Virus record (IMG/VR): IMGVR_UViG_3300035113_000009
Span: 1-33,725 of that record
Reading direction: 5' to 3' (one strand)
Length of the DNA stretch: 33,725 nt
Origin: a virus
Each line of letters starts with the position of its first letter. Position 1 is the stretch's first letter. The notes under the pieces are model-generated. The model saw only the letters and a list, made by a program, of their open reading frames with translations, had not been told where the DNA came from and did not search any database. Positions 6,828 through 13,399 of this stretch are shown one piece after another. The position numbers were made by a program, and so were the translations under genes.

Positions 6828-7059
6828 GGGTGGCTCCTTGTAGTTCTTCTATTTGCGCTGTGAGTCTGGCAATTTCACCATCCTGCAATGTGGAGACTTG
6901 AGCGCGTAGCTCATGAATTTCGGCGCGAAGCTGCCTAATGGAATGTTCCAAACTGCCAACATCGCTACGCAACGAGTCCAATTCATAAAGGCGTGAAACA
7001 GCGCGATCAGAATTACGTTTGATGTCATCAAGTTCCCACCTTTCAAGTATGTGCATCAT
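6820..7059 (-). CDS. Coiled-coil protein, 79 aa
   Basis: Almost the whole protein is one amphipathic coiled coil with regular leucines (SLEHSIRQLRAEIHELRAQV, then IARLTAQIEEL). The first ATG makes an ATGA overlap with the upstream stop; a second ATG follows immediately and may be the one used. It is probably an oligomeric scaffold or partner protein. Confidence 0.65.
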   Translation of the reverse strand: MMHILERWELDDIKRNSDRAVSRLYELDSLRSDVGSLEHSIRQLRAEIHELRAQVSTLQDGEIARLTAQIEELQGATHE

Positions 7060-7331
7060 CCCTCTCCTTCGTCTGTGGGGGCGGCTGCTAACATGAACTT
7101 CCAGCCCTCAGCAATGTGTGATTCGCGGGTGACTTTGTTCATGTGTTGCGATCCCCGCATCCAGTGCTCCATCTGCTCACACATGCGCGGAGTCGCTTCC
7201 TTCGGCACCCACTGCCAGTCCTTCTGCGCCGTCAGCCGCGCTAGGTCGGATTTGAGGCGGTCGATTTCGGTCTGCATGGCAGATACCTGCTCGAATTCTT
7301 CTTCATTAAGCGTGCGGAATACTTTACTCAT
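7056..7331 (-). CDS. Conserved phage hypothetical protein, 91 aa
   Basis: The core WQWVPKEATPRMCEQ ... GWKFMLAAAPT is typical of a widespread phage family of unknown function with the pattern W-x-VPxxPTxxM ... Y/F-x-x-ML-x-AAP. An N-terminal coiled-coil stretch precedes it. The ATG at 7331 has AAGGA eight bases upstream and is preferred over an ATG three codons earlier that would sit on the ribosome site. Confidence 0.7.
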   Translation of the reverse strand: MSKVFRTLNEEEFEQVSAMQTEIDRLKSDLARLTAQKDWQWVPKEATPRMCEQMEHWMRGSQHMNKVTRESHIAEGWKFMLAAAPTDEGEG

Positions 7332-7674
7332 TGCCAGCATCCTTTTCCGTTGGAAGTTCTACGAAGTCGGCAACTTTATCGCGGGCTTGAGCCAGAAGGT
7401 TTATTGCTTCTGTCAGCAGCGGATGGGCGCCGGCAGCTTCAACCGTTTGCATGGCGTCATGTATACGCAATTCTGGGCGGCTCATTAAATCAATCTGGCA
7501 CCGACGCGGCAAACCGTTTCTTTCTGCTATTTGTGGCGATGGGCTTTGTTCTGATAGCTTCTTCCGTCGCGCGAAAAGTTCTGCCCTAATTGCTTCCCAT
7601 TGGTCAAAGAAGTCGGGGCTAAGACTTTGTTCGCACATTTGCTGAACCATTTTCATTGCGGTAATTTCAGACAT
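7324..7674 (-). CDS. Hypothetical protein, 116 aa
   Basis: The ATG at 7674 has AAGGA six bases upstream and lies two bases after the preceding stop. The product (MSEITAMKMVQQMCEQSL...) is mainly alpha-helical and soluble, with an acidic C-terminus. No family is recognised. It is an internal gene of the leftward early operon. Confidence 0.65.
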   Translation of the reverse strand: MSEITAMKMVQQMCEQSLSPDFFDQWEAIRAELFARRKKLSEQSPSPQIAERNGLPRRCQIDLMSRPELRIHDAMQTVEAAGAHPLLTEAINLLAQARDKVADFVELPTEKDAGNE

Positions 7675-7676
7675 TT

Positions 7677-8054
7677 TCAATCCTTCGGGGTGGGTTGGAT
7701 GATGAGGCGTTGCGTGCAGTACGTCTCGCGTCCTCGTTGCATTTCGTAATCGTTGTAATGCCATTCAAGGCCCGCATCCCATTGCCAGCGATAGGCAACC
7801 GGCTCCCTCGCATAAATCTCCGTGAGCTTGGCCTCGGCTTCCTTCCGTTTCGCGTACTCGGCCTGATACGCCTTGTCGCTGTTCGCGGCGGTCTGCCAAG
7901 CGCACTTAGCATTGTCCTCAGCAGCAGCGATGCGAGTAATGGCGTCGTACAGTTCTAATTCGAGAGTACGAGCGAAGTCAATATGTACCAAGCTTTCTAT
8001 TGCATTCTCGTCAGTTCTTGGCGTTGATGATCGACTATTGGTGACATCATTCAT
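7677..8054 (-). CDS. Conserved phage hypothetical protein, 125 aa
   Basis: The protein contains STPRTDENA and FARTLELEL near its N-terminus, and REPVAYRWQWDAGLEW followed by RLIIQPTP at the C-terminus. Both segments are typical of helical proteins of betaproteobacterial phages. The middle is a charged coiled coil. It starts in an ATGA overlap with the zinc-ribbon gene. The function is unknown. Confidence 0.7.
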   Translation of the reverse strand: MNDVTNSRSSTPRTDENAIESLVHIDFARTLELELYDAITRIAAAEDNAKCAWQTAANSDKAYQAEYAKRKEAEAKLTEIYAREPVAYRWQWDAGLEWHYNDYEMQRGRETYCTQRLIIQPTPKD

Positions 8055-8260
8055 ACTGGCTCTCCTGTATCCAGATAAACTTCCTCGACATGCCCGGTTT
8101 CTTTACAGCAGCTTTTACTTATGTTTGCTGCTTCGTCGATGATATTGCCGCAATAGACGCAGGCCCATCCTCTTTTGCGAGCGCGTTCCTCCATTTCCTC
8201 GTGGGAGTGCGTTCCCTTGTCGCGTCTAACGTCGCTGTAGTCCTCAAATTTATGCTTCAT
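8051..8260 (-). CDS. Zinc-ribbon-like protein, paralogue of the 6567-6827 product
   Basis: The C-terminal half (WACVYCGN, SCCKETGHVEEVYLDTGE) is closely similar to the 86-aa protein encoded 1.4 kb downstream in the same operon, including at the DNA level. The N-terminal half is highly charged. AAGGAGG precedes GTG-ATG; the ATG at 8260 has the better spacing. The function is unknown; metal binding through C-x2-C and CC/H is inferred. Confidence 0.7.
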   Translation of the reverse strand: MKHKFEDYSDVRRDKGTHSHEEMEERARKRGWACVYCGNIIDEAANISKSCCKETGHVEEVYLDTGEPV

Positions 8261-8768
8261 CACTTCCTCCTTTGGTCTGATCCTTCGCTGGCTCGGCAGC
8301 GAGTATGGCGCGGTATAGCGGGATTAGCGTTCCTTCGTCGTATGCGTCATCAGGTGGGCATACATCGCTAAATAGCGTGTGTGCGCCATTTACTGTGTAT
8401 TGCCATGCGAAAGGAACATTCTCGACTGCTTGCTTCCTGATAATGCTGTGTGCGCTATCAAGCAATCCCTGCAACTTTTTGCATTCCGCTTCAAGGTCGC
8501 GCTTCTGTTCAACGAGCGCCCCGAATGCTTCCTTCGCGCCTTCTTCGGCAAGATTTAGCTGCTCAATCTCCGCAGCCTGCGCGTCGATCACAGCTTGGCG
8601 CGATGAGTAGGCGGCGAGGAATGCACGTTTGCGCTCCGTCCATCCTACCCATGCGAATGAGTCAATCTGGATTTGCTCATCAGCAGCATCGTCGTACCGC
8701 AGCGGTTCACTACCGAATTCGGCAATATAGGCAGCCAGCGCGTCCGAGGGGGCGGTATCCGTGGTCAT
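8250..8768 (-). CDS. Phage hypothetical protein with central coiled coil, 172 aa
   Basis: Residues about 65-115 form a coiled coil (ALVEQKRDLEAECKKLQGLL). The C-terminal part, with VPFAWQYTV and LIPLYRAILAAEPA, is a motif common in phage accessory proteins. The ATG at 8768 has AAGGAG five bases upstream and overlaps the Cro-like gene as ATGA, which rules out the longer upstream reading. The function is unknown. Confidence 0.7.
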   Translation of the reverse strand: MTTDTAPSDALAAYIAEFGSEPLRYDDAADEQIQIDSFAWVGWTERKRAFLAAYSSRQAVIDAQAAEIEQLNLAEEGAKEAFGALVEQKRDLEAECKKLQGLLDSAHSIIRKQAVENVPFAWQYTVNGAHTLFSDVCPPDDAYDEGTLIPLYRAILAAEPAKDQTKGGSDEA

Positions 8769-8968
8769 GCGCGCTCCTTGCGGTCGGCTTTCAGCTTGCC
8801 GCGAGTGGCGACTTGTATCTGCGATTGCCGAAGATGCGGTATGCGCCCATCGCGTAGCCATTTATGCACGGCCTGACGCGATATGCCCAACTTGGCAGCA
8901 GCAGTTACAACGCGGCTTTCTGTTCCCTTTGGGCCTGCGAAATGGTTTAGTACCTGAATCGGTGTCAT
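8765..8968 (-). CDS. Cro-like / YdaS-type repressor, 67 aa
   Basis: The arrangement MTPIQVLNHF ... TAAAKLGISRQAVHKWL ... GRIPHLRQSQIQVATRGKL is the pattern of small Cro-like proteins: an HTH, then IP, then a Q-x-I-x-x-x-T-x-G-x-L tail. It is the first gene of the leftward early operon, behind overlapping divergent promoters (8993-9032), as expected for a Cro that controls its own and the opposing promoter. AAGGA lies about nine bases before the ATG. No partner CI gene is seen across the switch. Confidence 0.8.
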   Translation of the reverse strand: MTPIQVLNHFAGPKGTESRVVTAAAKLGISRQAVHKWLRDGRIPHLRQSQIQVATRGKLKADRKERA

Positions 8969-8992
8969 TTGAAATTTTCCTTAGGTTGCCTA

Positions 8993-9021
8993 TTGACAAC
9001 TGCGTTTTACTCTGTCAGGAT
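8993..9021 (+). promoter_or_regulatory. Rightward early promoter
   Basis: A perfect TTGACA (8993-8998) and a weak CAGGAT (9016-9021, three of six matches) are separated by 17 bases. It overlaps the leftward promoter and would serve the 9052-16885 operon. The weak -10 suggests regulation or dependence on an activator. Confidence 0.5.
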
Positions 9022-9032
9022 GTGTCTGTCAA
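9004..9032 (-). promoter_or_regulatory. Leftward early promoter with operator-like repeats
   Basis: On the minus strand TTGACA (9032-9027) and TAAAAC (9009-9004, four of six matches) are 17 bases apart. TGACAGA occurs twice on this strand with a 14-base period, and TTGACA recurs in opposite orientation at 8993. These are plausible half-sites for the Cro-like protein. Confidence 0.6.
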
Positions 9033-9051
9033 GAATTATTTGGAGTAAGAA

Positions 9052-9303
9052 ATGGGCCGCAATGTAGAGATAGTGGTTTTTGATCGTGAGGAATATGACG
9101 GCGATTGGCCGCCAACGAATCTGAATGATTGCATCGGATGGCTAACTAGCCATCTCCTTTCAATCCCCGCAGAATTCCGCAAGAGCGCGAAAATCTGCAT
9201 TGGCAGCATATCGAGTTGGGAAGATAGCCATTACGCTACGATTGAAATTACCTATACGCGCCCCGAACTCGCAGGAGAAACAGAGAAACGCGAACAGGAA
9301 TAA
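9052..9303 (+). CDS. Hypothetical protein, 83 aa (first gene of rightward operon)
   Basis: The protein starts MGRNVEIVVFDREEYDGDWP and is acidic, with beta-strand-like segments (SAKICIGSI, ATIEITYTRP) and a charged C-terminal tail. GGAG precedes the ATG by eight bases. It sits where lambdoid phages place cI or N, but it has no HTH and is not a repressor by sequence. The function is unknown. Confidence 0.7.
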   Translation: MGRNVEIVVFDREEYDGDWPPTNLNDCIGWLTSHLLSIPAEFRKSAKICIGSISSWEDSHYATIEITYTRPELAGETEKREQE

Positions 9304-9306
9304 TTG

Positions 9307-9378
9307 ATGGTGCGTGAACAGAAAGAGCAACATGAGCGCCAACTGTTTGCCGCATTGCAAGCGAAGTTCGGCAAATGA
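9307..9378 (+). CDS. Possible micro-protein, 23 aa
   Basis: The ATG at 9307 has AGGA seven bases upstream. It encodes a charged helix (MVREQKEQHERQLFAALQAK...) and stops in an ATGA overlap with the next small frame. The regular overlaps and ribosome site favour translation, but the length makes this uncertain. Confidence 0.4.
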   Translation: MVREQKEQHERQLFAALQAKFGK

Positions 9379-9491
9379 CTAGGGACTGGATCAACGAAGC
9401 CAAGCAGCGCCAGAAAATCCGCGAGCTTATCCGCTACTGGCGCTCATTGAATAACGCAGCACGACTTAGGGGGATTTTGAATGGGAAATGA
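9375..9491 (+). CDS. Hypothetical mini-protein, 38 aa
   Basis: The start is coupled by ATGA to the upstream 23-aa frame, and the frame continues for 38 codons. The product is very basic and helical (MTRDWINEAKQRQKIRELIR...), compatible with nucleic-acid binding or a short partner peptide. It overlaps the start of the next gene by 11 bases. Confidence 0.45.
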   Translation: MTRDWINEAKQRQKIRELIRYWRSLNNAARLRGILNGK

Positions 9492-9606
9492 ATTGCAGCC
9501 CGCTGATGAAGCGGAATTTGAGGCCGAAGTAATGGCTGAACTCGCGGAGCAGGAACTGGCTGCGGCAGCTCACGAAATGGAAACCGAGGGGGTTTACTAT
9601 GACTGA
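9481..9606 (+). CDS. Acidic mini-protein, 41 aa
   Basis: The ATG at 9481 has AGGGGG seven bases upstream. The product is strongly acidic and helical (NELQPADEAEFEAEVMAEL...) and overlaps the annealing-protein gene by eight bases. The acidity and the position next to a single-strand annealing protein suggest a DNA mimic or protein partner, which is speculative. Confidence 0.5.
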   Translation: MGNELQPADEAEFEAEVMAELAEQELAAAAHEMETEGVYYD

Positions 9607-10408
9607 AATGGTGGTACAGCAGCAATCGACTGAACTGGAGCGCGTCCTGATTGCGGGCGACTTGGCAAGGCTCCAGCCAAATGAACGGGTCATGTATTAC
9701 AAGGCCGTCTGCGAATCTGTTGGCCTGAATCCGCTCACCAAGCCTTTCGAGTACATCACCCTGAACGGCAAGCTGACACTCTATGCCCGCCGGGATGCGA
9801 CTGACCAGCTTCGGCAAATCAAGGGCGTCAGCATCGAAATCAAGGCACGGGAAGTAGTCGAGGATTGCTACATCGTTACCGCTTGCGCCAAGATCGGAAC
9901 GCGCCAAGATGAGTCAATCGGGGCCGTGACCATCGGCGGATTGAAGGGCGAATCCCGCGCCAATGCCATGATGAAGGCGGAAACGAAGGCCAAGCGCCGG
10001 GTAACGCTGTCAATCTGTGGCCTCGGAATGCTGGACGAAACCGAGGTGGAAACTATCACACCTATTCCGGCATCGTCAAAATCCGTCGCGGCCTTTGAAT
10101 ACGAGCAACTCCCCGCTGACCGCAGGCAGTCACTGGATCAGATTGCCGCCGAAATCGTGACCACATTCAAGGATACCGGCAGCGAAGAAGCCTACGATAT
10201 GTATGTCGCAGCCCGCGATAATCTCGACCTGATCGAAGAGAAAGCCGCGATGAAGGCGCTGATCCCGTCGAATATCCGCACGATGTTCGGCAAGATCGTC
10301 GCGGCGCGGAAGGCAGCGGAGAAGGATGCGCCGCCAATATCAGATGCTGCTCATCATTCAATGGAAAAAGTCGAGTCTATGAAAGGATTGGATCATGCAA
10401 GAGATTAA
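9599..10408 (+). CDS. Putative single-strand annealing protein (RecT/Bet-like superfamily)
   Basis: The 269-aa protein has an N-terminal core with YYKAVCESVGLNPLTKPFEY, LTLYARRDATDQLRQ and ANAMMKAETKAKRRVTLSIC. This matches a common phage family resembling RecT/Bet annealing proteins (compare the GLNPLT and Y-x-x-RD elements). The second half is a helical, less conserved tail. The expected role is annealing single-stranded DNA during phage recombination or replication. A VRR-NUC nuclease at 11926-12405 lies in the same operon. The family link is by motif only, so the exact superfamily is uncertain. Confidence 0.6.
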   Translation: MTEMVVQQQSTELERVLIAGDLARLQPNERVMYYKAVCESVGLNPLTKPFEYITLNGKLTLYARRDATDQLRQIKGVSIEIKAREVVEDCYIVTACAKIGTRQDESIGAVTIGGLKGESRANAMMKAETKAKRRVTLSICGLGMLDETEVETITPIPASSKSVAAFEYEQLPADRRQSLDQIAAEIVTTFKDTGSEEAYDMYVAARDNLDLIEEKAAMKALIPSNIRTMFGKIVAARKAAEKDAPPISDAAHHSMEKVESMKGLDHARD

Positions 10409-10682
10409 CGACTACGACGAAGCCCGCGCACGGTGGCACGGTACAGCAGCCGAGCAGCGCGAACTGGCCGATATAACCGATTGGGTAGCGAACGGCTATG
10501 ACGGCTTCGTGCAGCGCACAGCGGCGACGTGGAACGCCTGCGACCCGGAGCCGGAGAACGCGCCGGTTGCTGTCACTGGCCGCGATATGTGGTACTGGAG
10601 CGAACTCGGAGTAGCGCCGGAGGGATCGCGCACAGCCGATTGGGACGCGCGGCAGGATGCGTATAGGAGGAGTGGAGAATGA
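10395..10682 (+). CDS. Hypothetical protein, 95 aa
   Basis: The protein starts MQEINDYDEARARWHGTAAE and is rich in Trp, Asp and Ala. It overlaps the annealing-protein gene by 14 bases and the next gene by four (ATGA). No domain is recognised. Its place right after the annealing protein suggests a recombination accessory role, by context only. Confidence 0.65.
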   Translation: MQEINDYDEARARWHGTAAEQRELADITDWVANGYDGFVQRTAATWNACDPEPENAPVAVTGRDMWYWSELGVAPEGSRTADWDARQDAYRRSGE

Positions 10683-10834
10683 GCGACTTTATCCATTGCC
10701 CGTGCTGCAAGGGCGTCAATATCGAAGATACCGACTACGAGGACGAAAACGGCGAGGAGGATACCGAAGGCCGTCGCTGCTTGGATTGCAACTGGGAAGG
10801 CGATGTATCCGAACTGGTGACAATCAAGCCATGA
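10679..10834 (+). CDS. Zinc-ribbon mini-protein, 51 aa
   Basis: This short gene was found by direct reading. It has CPCC near the N-terminus and CLDC about 30 residues later, a four-cysteine zinc ribbon, with a very acidic stretch between them. It is coupled by ATGA overlaps on both sides, and AGGAG and GGAG elements lie upstream of its ATG. It could be a nucleic-acid or polymerase-binding adaptor; the function is unknown. Confidence 0.65.
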   Translation: MSDFIHCPCCKGVNIEDTDYEDENGEEDTEGRRCLDCNWEGDVSELVTIKP

Positions 10835-11232
10835 CCGCCCGCCGCAGCGTGACGCCGATCCAATCACCCGCGCAAGGTCGCCGCGATCTGGCAGCGTGCA
10901 TGGCGCTGGTCGAGTCGCTGGCTGTCGTGGGGCCACTGTGGATTCTGCCACCGCTACCGGACTGGCGCACGGCCCACGCAGCACAGGTCAAGACGCCGCG
11001 CCCATCGCGCCAGAAGCATCGGCATATCACGATCAATGGCCGCACGCAGACGCTTACCGAGTGGGCGACGGAGACAGGGCAGAACTATCGCAAGATCGCA
11101 CAGCGCATCGACTCGCTCGGATGGTCGGACGAGGAAGCAGTTACCGGCAAGCGCAAGCATCGGCGCAAGTGGCTAGGGCGGAAAGCGACGCCAGAGCGCA
11201 GCATTGGCAAGACGTGGGAGGCGCATGACTGA
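10831..11232 (+). CDS. Phage protein with a small HTH-like TINGxTxTLxEWAxETG domain, 133 aa
   Basis: The C-terminal half (ITINGRTQTLTEWATETGQN, then IAQRIDSLGWSDEEAV) is a helical module often found in phage DNA-binding or HNH-associated proteins. The N-terminal half has a short hydrophobic stretch (ALVESLAVVGPLWILPPLP). It starts in an ATGA overlap and ends eight bases inside the DNA methyltransferase gene. It is probably DNA-associated. Confidence 0.65.
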   Translation: MTARRSVTPIQSPAQGRRDLAACMALVESLAVVGPLWILPPLPDWRTAHAAQVKTPRPSRQKHRHITINGRTQTLTEWATETGQNYRKIAQRIDSLGWSDEEAVTGKRKHRRKWLGRKATPERSIGKTWEAHD

Positions 11233-11929
11233 GCCGACGATCATCGGCAACGCCACGCTGTACTGCGCTTCGTGCGAGGACATCCTGCCGACGCTGCCGA
11301 AAGTCGATGCCGTGATTACCGATCCGCCGTATGGGATTGGCGAGGCTGCAGGAAAGAATGCGAGCCGTGGCAAGCTGGCAATCTCTAAAGACTATGGCAC
11401 CGATGATTGGGATAACAACCCGCTGGACATGCCATTGATCCAATTAGTTATTGATGCTGCAGCCAGCGTTATTATCTTTGGCGGAAACTATTATCCGATG
11501 CCTGCAGCGTCATGCTGGCTCGTATGGGACAAGGAAAACGGCGCAAGTGATTTTGCCGACGCTGAACTCGCATGGACAAACATGCCAAAAGCGGTTCGCC
11601 TAATCCGCTATCGCTGGAATGGGATGCTCAGAGCCAACAATGAGGCAAGAGGCGACCATCCAACACAAAAGCCGATAGGGGTCATGCGCTGGTGCATCGA
11701 CCAAGCTGGCAATCCGCAGACGATCCTCGATCCCTTCATGGGCAGTGGTACTACAGGAGTCGCCGCAATGCAGATGGGCCGCAAGTTCATAGGCATCGAA
11801 CGCGAGCGCAAATACTTCGACATCGCGGCAGAACGCATTGAAAACGCACAGCGCCAGACCACGCTATTCACCCGCGAGGAAGCGTACGAGCAGACGCAGC
11901 GGCCACTACTAGGGTACGACGTGCCATGA
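11225..11929 (+). CDS. DNA methyltransferase, DPPY type (N6-adenine/N4-cytosine, beta order)
   Basis: The 234-aa protein has the catalytic DPPY at residues 33-36, HPTQKP at 145-150 and the SAM-binding DPFMGSGTTG at 169-178, followed by GRKFIGIERE. The catalytic motif precedes the SAM motif, which is the beta-class order. It should transfer methyl groups from SAM to adenine N6 or cytosine N4 in a specific DNA sequence. No cognate restriction enzyme is beside it, so anti-restriction self-protection or gene regulation is likely. The ATG at 11225 has GGGAGG close upstream and overlaps the previous gene by eight bases. Confidence 0.9.
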   Translation: MTEPTIIGNATLYCASCEDILPTLPKVDAVITDPPYGIGEAAGKNASRGKLAISKDYGTDDWDNNPLDMPLIQLVIDAAASVIIFGGNYYPMPAASCWLVWDKENGASDFADAELAWTNMPKAVRLIRYRWNGMLRANNEARGDHPTQKPIGVMRWCIDQAGNPQTILDPFMGSGTTGVAAMQMGRKFIGIERERKYFDIAAERIENAQRQTTLFTREEAYEQTQRPLLGYDVP

Positions 11930-12405
11930 CACTCAAGCGCCCGAAAACGCTCCGCGAAACCGTTGCCGGCAACCACGCCGCGATGGACTTCCTCGCAGAC
12001 ATGCACGGCGTACCGCGCACGGAGAAGGTGCTTACGTTCGCACCGAAGCGCGAGTATGCGCCGAGGAAGGCATCAGTGGGCGCAAAGGAAGCCGACGTAC
12101 TCCGCGCCGTGCTCGACCTGTGCCGCAAGCATCCGGCAGTCGGTTGGTGTCGGCGCATGTCGGTCGGGCAGGTTGATCTTGGCGGCGGTAATCGCCTACC
12201 GTTCGGCTTCGTCGGATGTAGCGACATCATCGGGCAAATGAAGGATGGCCGGTTCATGGCTCTAGAGGTCAAGCGTGAGATAGGCGGTCATGCGACCGAG
12301 GCGCAACTGAAGTTTATCTACACTGTTCGCGGCTTTGGAGGCGTGGCTGGAGTCTGCCGCAGCGCCGAGGAAGCGCAGATTATTTTACAAGGAGAGCAGC
12401 GATGA
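11926..12405 (+). CDS. VRR-NUC domain nuclease
   Basis: The 159-aa protein carries a PD-(D/E)XK-like site: CSDIIG (Asp100), then ALEVKR (Glu114, Lys116) and EAQLKFI (Gln127). The ending GFGGVAGVCRSAEEA is typical of VRR-NUC proteins. These stand-alone phage nucleases are thought to be structure-specific or junction endonucleases. It starts in an ATGA overlap with the methyltransferase gene and shares the operon with the annealing protein, fitting a recombination and DNA-processing role. Confidence 0.85.
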   Translation: MTLKRPKTLRETVAGNHAAMDFLADMHGVPRTEKVLTFAPKREYAPRKASVGAKEADVLRAVLDLCRKHPAVGWCRRMSVGQVDLGGGNRLPFGFVGCSDIIGQMKDGRFMALEVKREIGGHATEAQLKFIYTVRGFGGVAGVCRSAEEAQIILQGEQR

Positions 12406-12572
12406 AAGCAACCGTCTATATGCAGTTACCACCAATTCGCCGCACAGAAGGAGATACCAAGGATTTCATGGCGAATCTGGTAGAGATCAAGAGCGTTTCC
12501 GGCTCATATGCGGAATGCTGGCAACAAGCCAAGGCGCTCACTCCGAAACCTGTGCTGCAATTCGCGAAATGA
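12402..12572 (+). CDS. Hypothetical protein, 56 aa
   Basis: This short gene was found by direct reading, with AAGGAG about ten bases before the ATG at 12402. The product starts MKATVYMQLPPIRRTEGDTK and has no recognised domain. It overlaps the nuclease gene by four bases and the following membrane peptide as ATGA. Confidence 0.6.
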   Translation: MKATVYMQLPPIRRTEGDTKDFMANLVEIKSVSGSYAECWQQAKALTPKPVLQFAK

Positions 12573-12691
12573 CCACGCACAGCCGCCTCGCCGTGCATCA
12601 CCGCTGCTGCCGCTGGTGGCAGCGTTCCTGGCCGTGGCGCGTGGTCGGCGCTGCGGCGTTGGGCGTAGTATTTTGGCTATGGAGGAAATGA
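12569..12691 (+). CDS. Small membrane protein, 40 aa
   Basis: The start is coupled by ATGA to the upstream gene. The peptide has a basic, Trp- and Cys-rich N-terminus (HHRCCRWWQRSWPW), one hydrophobic helix (VVGAAALGVVFWLW) and a basic end. It is probably a single-span membrane peptide. It lies in the early operon rather than the lysis cassette, so a holin role is unlikely. Confidence 0.5.
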   Translation: MTTHSRLAVHHRCCRWWQRSWPWRVVGAAALGVVFWLWRK

Positions 12692-12987
12692 TGAGCGATA
12701 GGCCGATTCAGGTTGGGGATTTGGTGCAGGTAGTGCGTGGAACTCCCTGCTGCGGGCATATTTCAATATGGGGCGGTCACATATTTACAGTAGCAGAAAT
12801 CCTGTCAGTTGGTGGCGATGGACAATGCGCCTATTGTGATGTGCTCCGATCATTTAGTGCGCTTGCATTCCCTAAAATAGCGGCTATGGAAGGAATCGAA
12901 TTAGTTATGCTTAAGCGCATCCCGCCATTGGGCGAACTTAACGAAGTGCCAACCGATGCACAGACAGAGCGCGAGGTGGCGGCGTGA
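12691..12987 (+). CDS. Conserved phage hypothetical protein, 98 aa
   Basis: The segment IQVGDLVQVVRGTPCCGH followed by FTVAEILS suggests a small SH3-like barrel, a type common in phage genomes. A CAYC pair could bind metal together with the earlier CC. GGAGG precedes two consecutive ATG codons; the second, at 12691, has the better spacing. The function is unknown. Confidence 0.65.
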   Translation: MSDRPIQVGDLVQVVRGTPCCGHISIWGGHIFTVAEILSVGGDGQCAYCDVLRSFSALAFPKIAAMEGIELVMLKRIPPLGELNEVPTDAQTEREVAA

Positions 12988-13208
12988 GTGTGGATAAAAT
13001 ACGCGCAGAGATGCTTGAATATTTCGCTGGCCGTTCGCAGAAAATGTTTGAATATATCAAGCTCTTGACCGACGAAGAAATCATAGCCATAGAAGAAAAG
13101 CGCAATAAGGAGTTAGATGAAGTCCTGAAATTTGTAACTCGTCATGTATCTGCCGCGCGCGATGCTATAGATAAGGAAATGCTGCGAACATTAAAGGAAC
13201 ATCCGTGA
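12984..13208 (+). CDS. Helical hypothetical protein, 74 aa
   Basis: The GTG start at 12984 forms a GTGA overlap with the upstream stop and has GAGG six bases before it. The product is almost wholly alpha-helical and charged (TDEEIIAIEEKRNKELDEVL). No family is recognised. It ends in another GTGA overlap. Confidence 0.6.
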   Translation: MSVDKIRAEMLEYFAGRSQKMFEYIKLLTDEEIIAIEEKRNKELDEVLKFVTRHVSAARDAIDKEMLRTLKEHP

Positions 13209-13399
13209 ATTTTTCGCCTTACAGGTTCTTTCTCCGCGTGAATATCGCCATCCTGCGCTGGTTTATCTGGATGGCAGATTATCAGCAGGATTCGTTGCGC
13301 CGCATGGACTGGCCGCGATCCCCGATGATAGACGACCGGAAAGCGCAACTGGACGGCGAGCTGATCCAATGCGAAATGCGGCTGCGGTATCTGTCATGA
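13205..13399 (+). CDS. Small protein with N-terminal hydrophobic helix, 64 aa
   Basis: The GTG start is coupled by GTGA overlap, and AGGA lies eight bases upstream. The N-terminal FFLRVNIAILRWFIWMA could be membrane-associated; the rest is a charged helix (DRKAQLDGELIQCEMRLRYL). It is coupled by ATGA to the acyltransferase gene. The role is unknown. Confidence 0.6.
   Translation: MNFSPYRFFLRVNIAILRWFIWMADYQQDSLRRMDWPRSPMIDDRKAQLDGELIQCEMRLRYLS

Noticed and set aside
8969-9303. Search for a CI repressor or integrase next to the Cro-like gene
   Set aside because: The facing gene has no HTH or protease/LexA-type domain, and no integrase motif occurs anywhere in the window, so lysogeny is not supported by what is visible.
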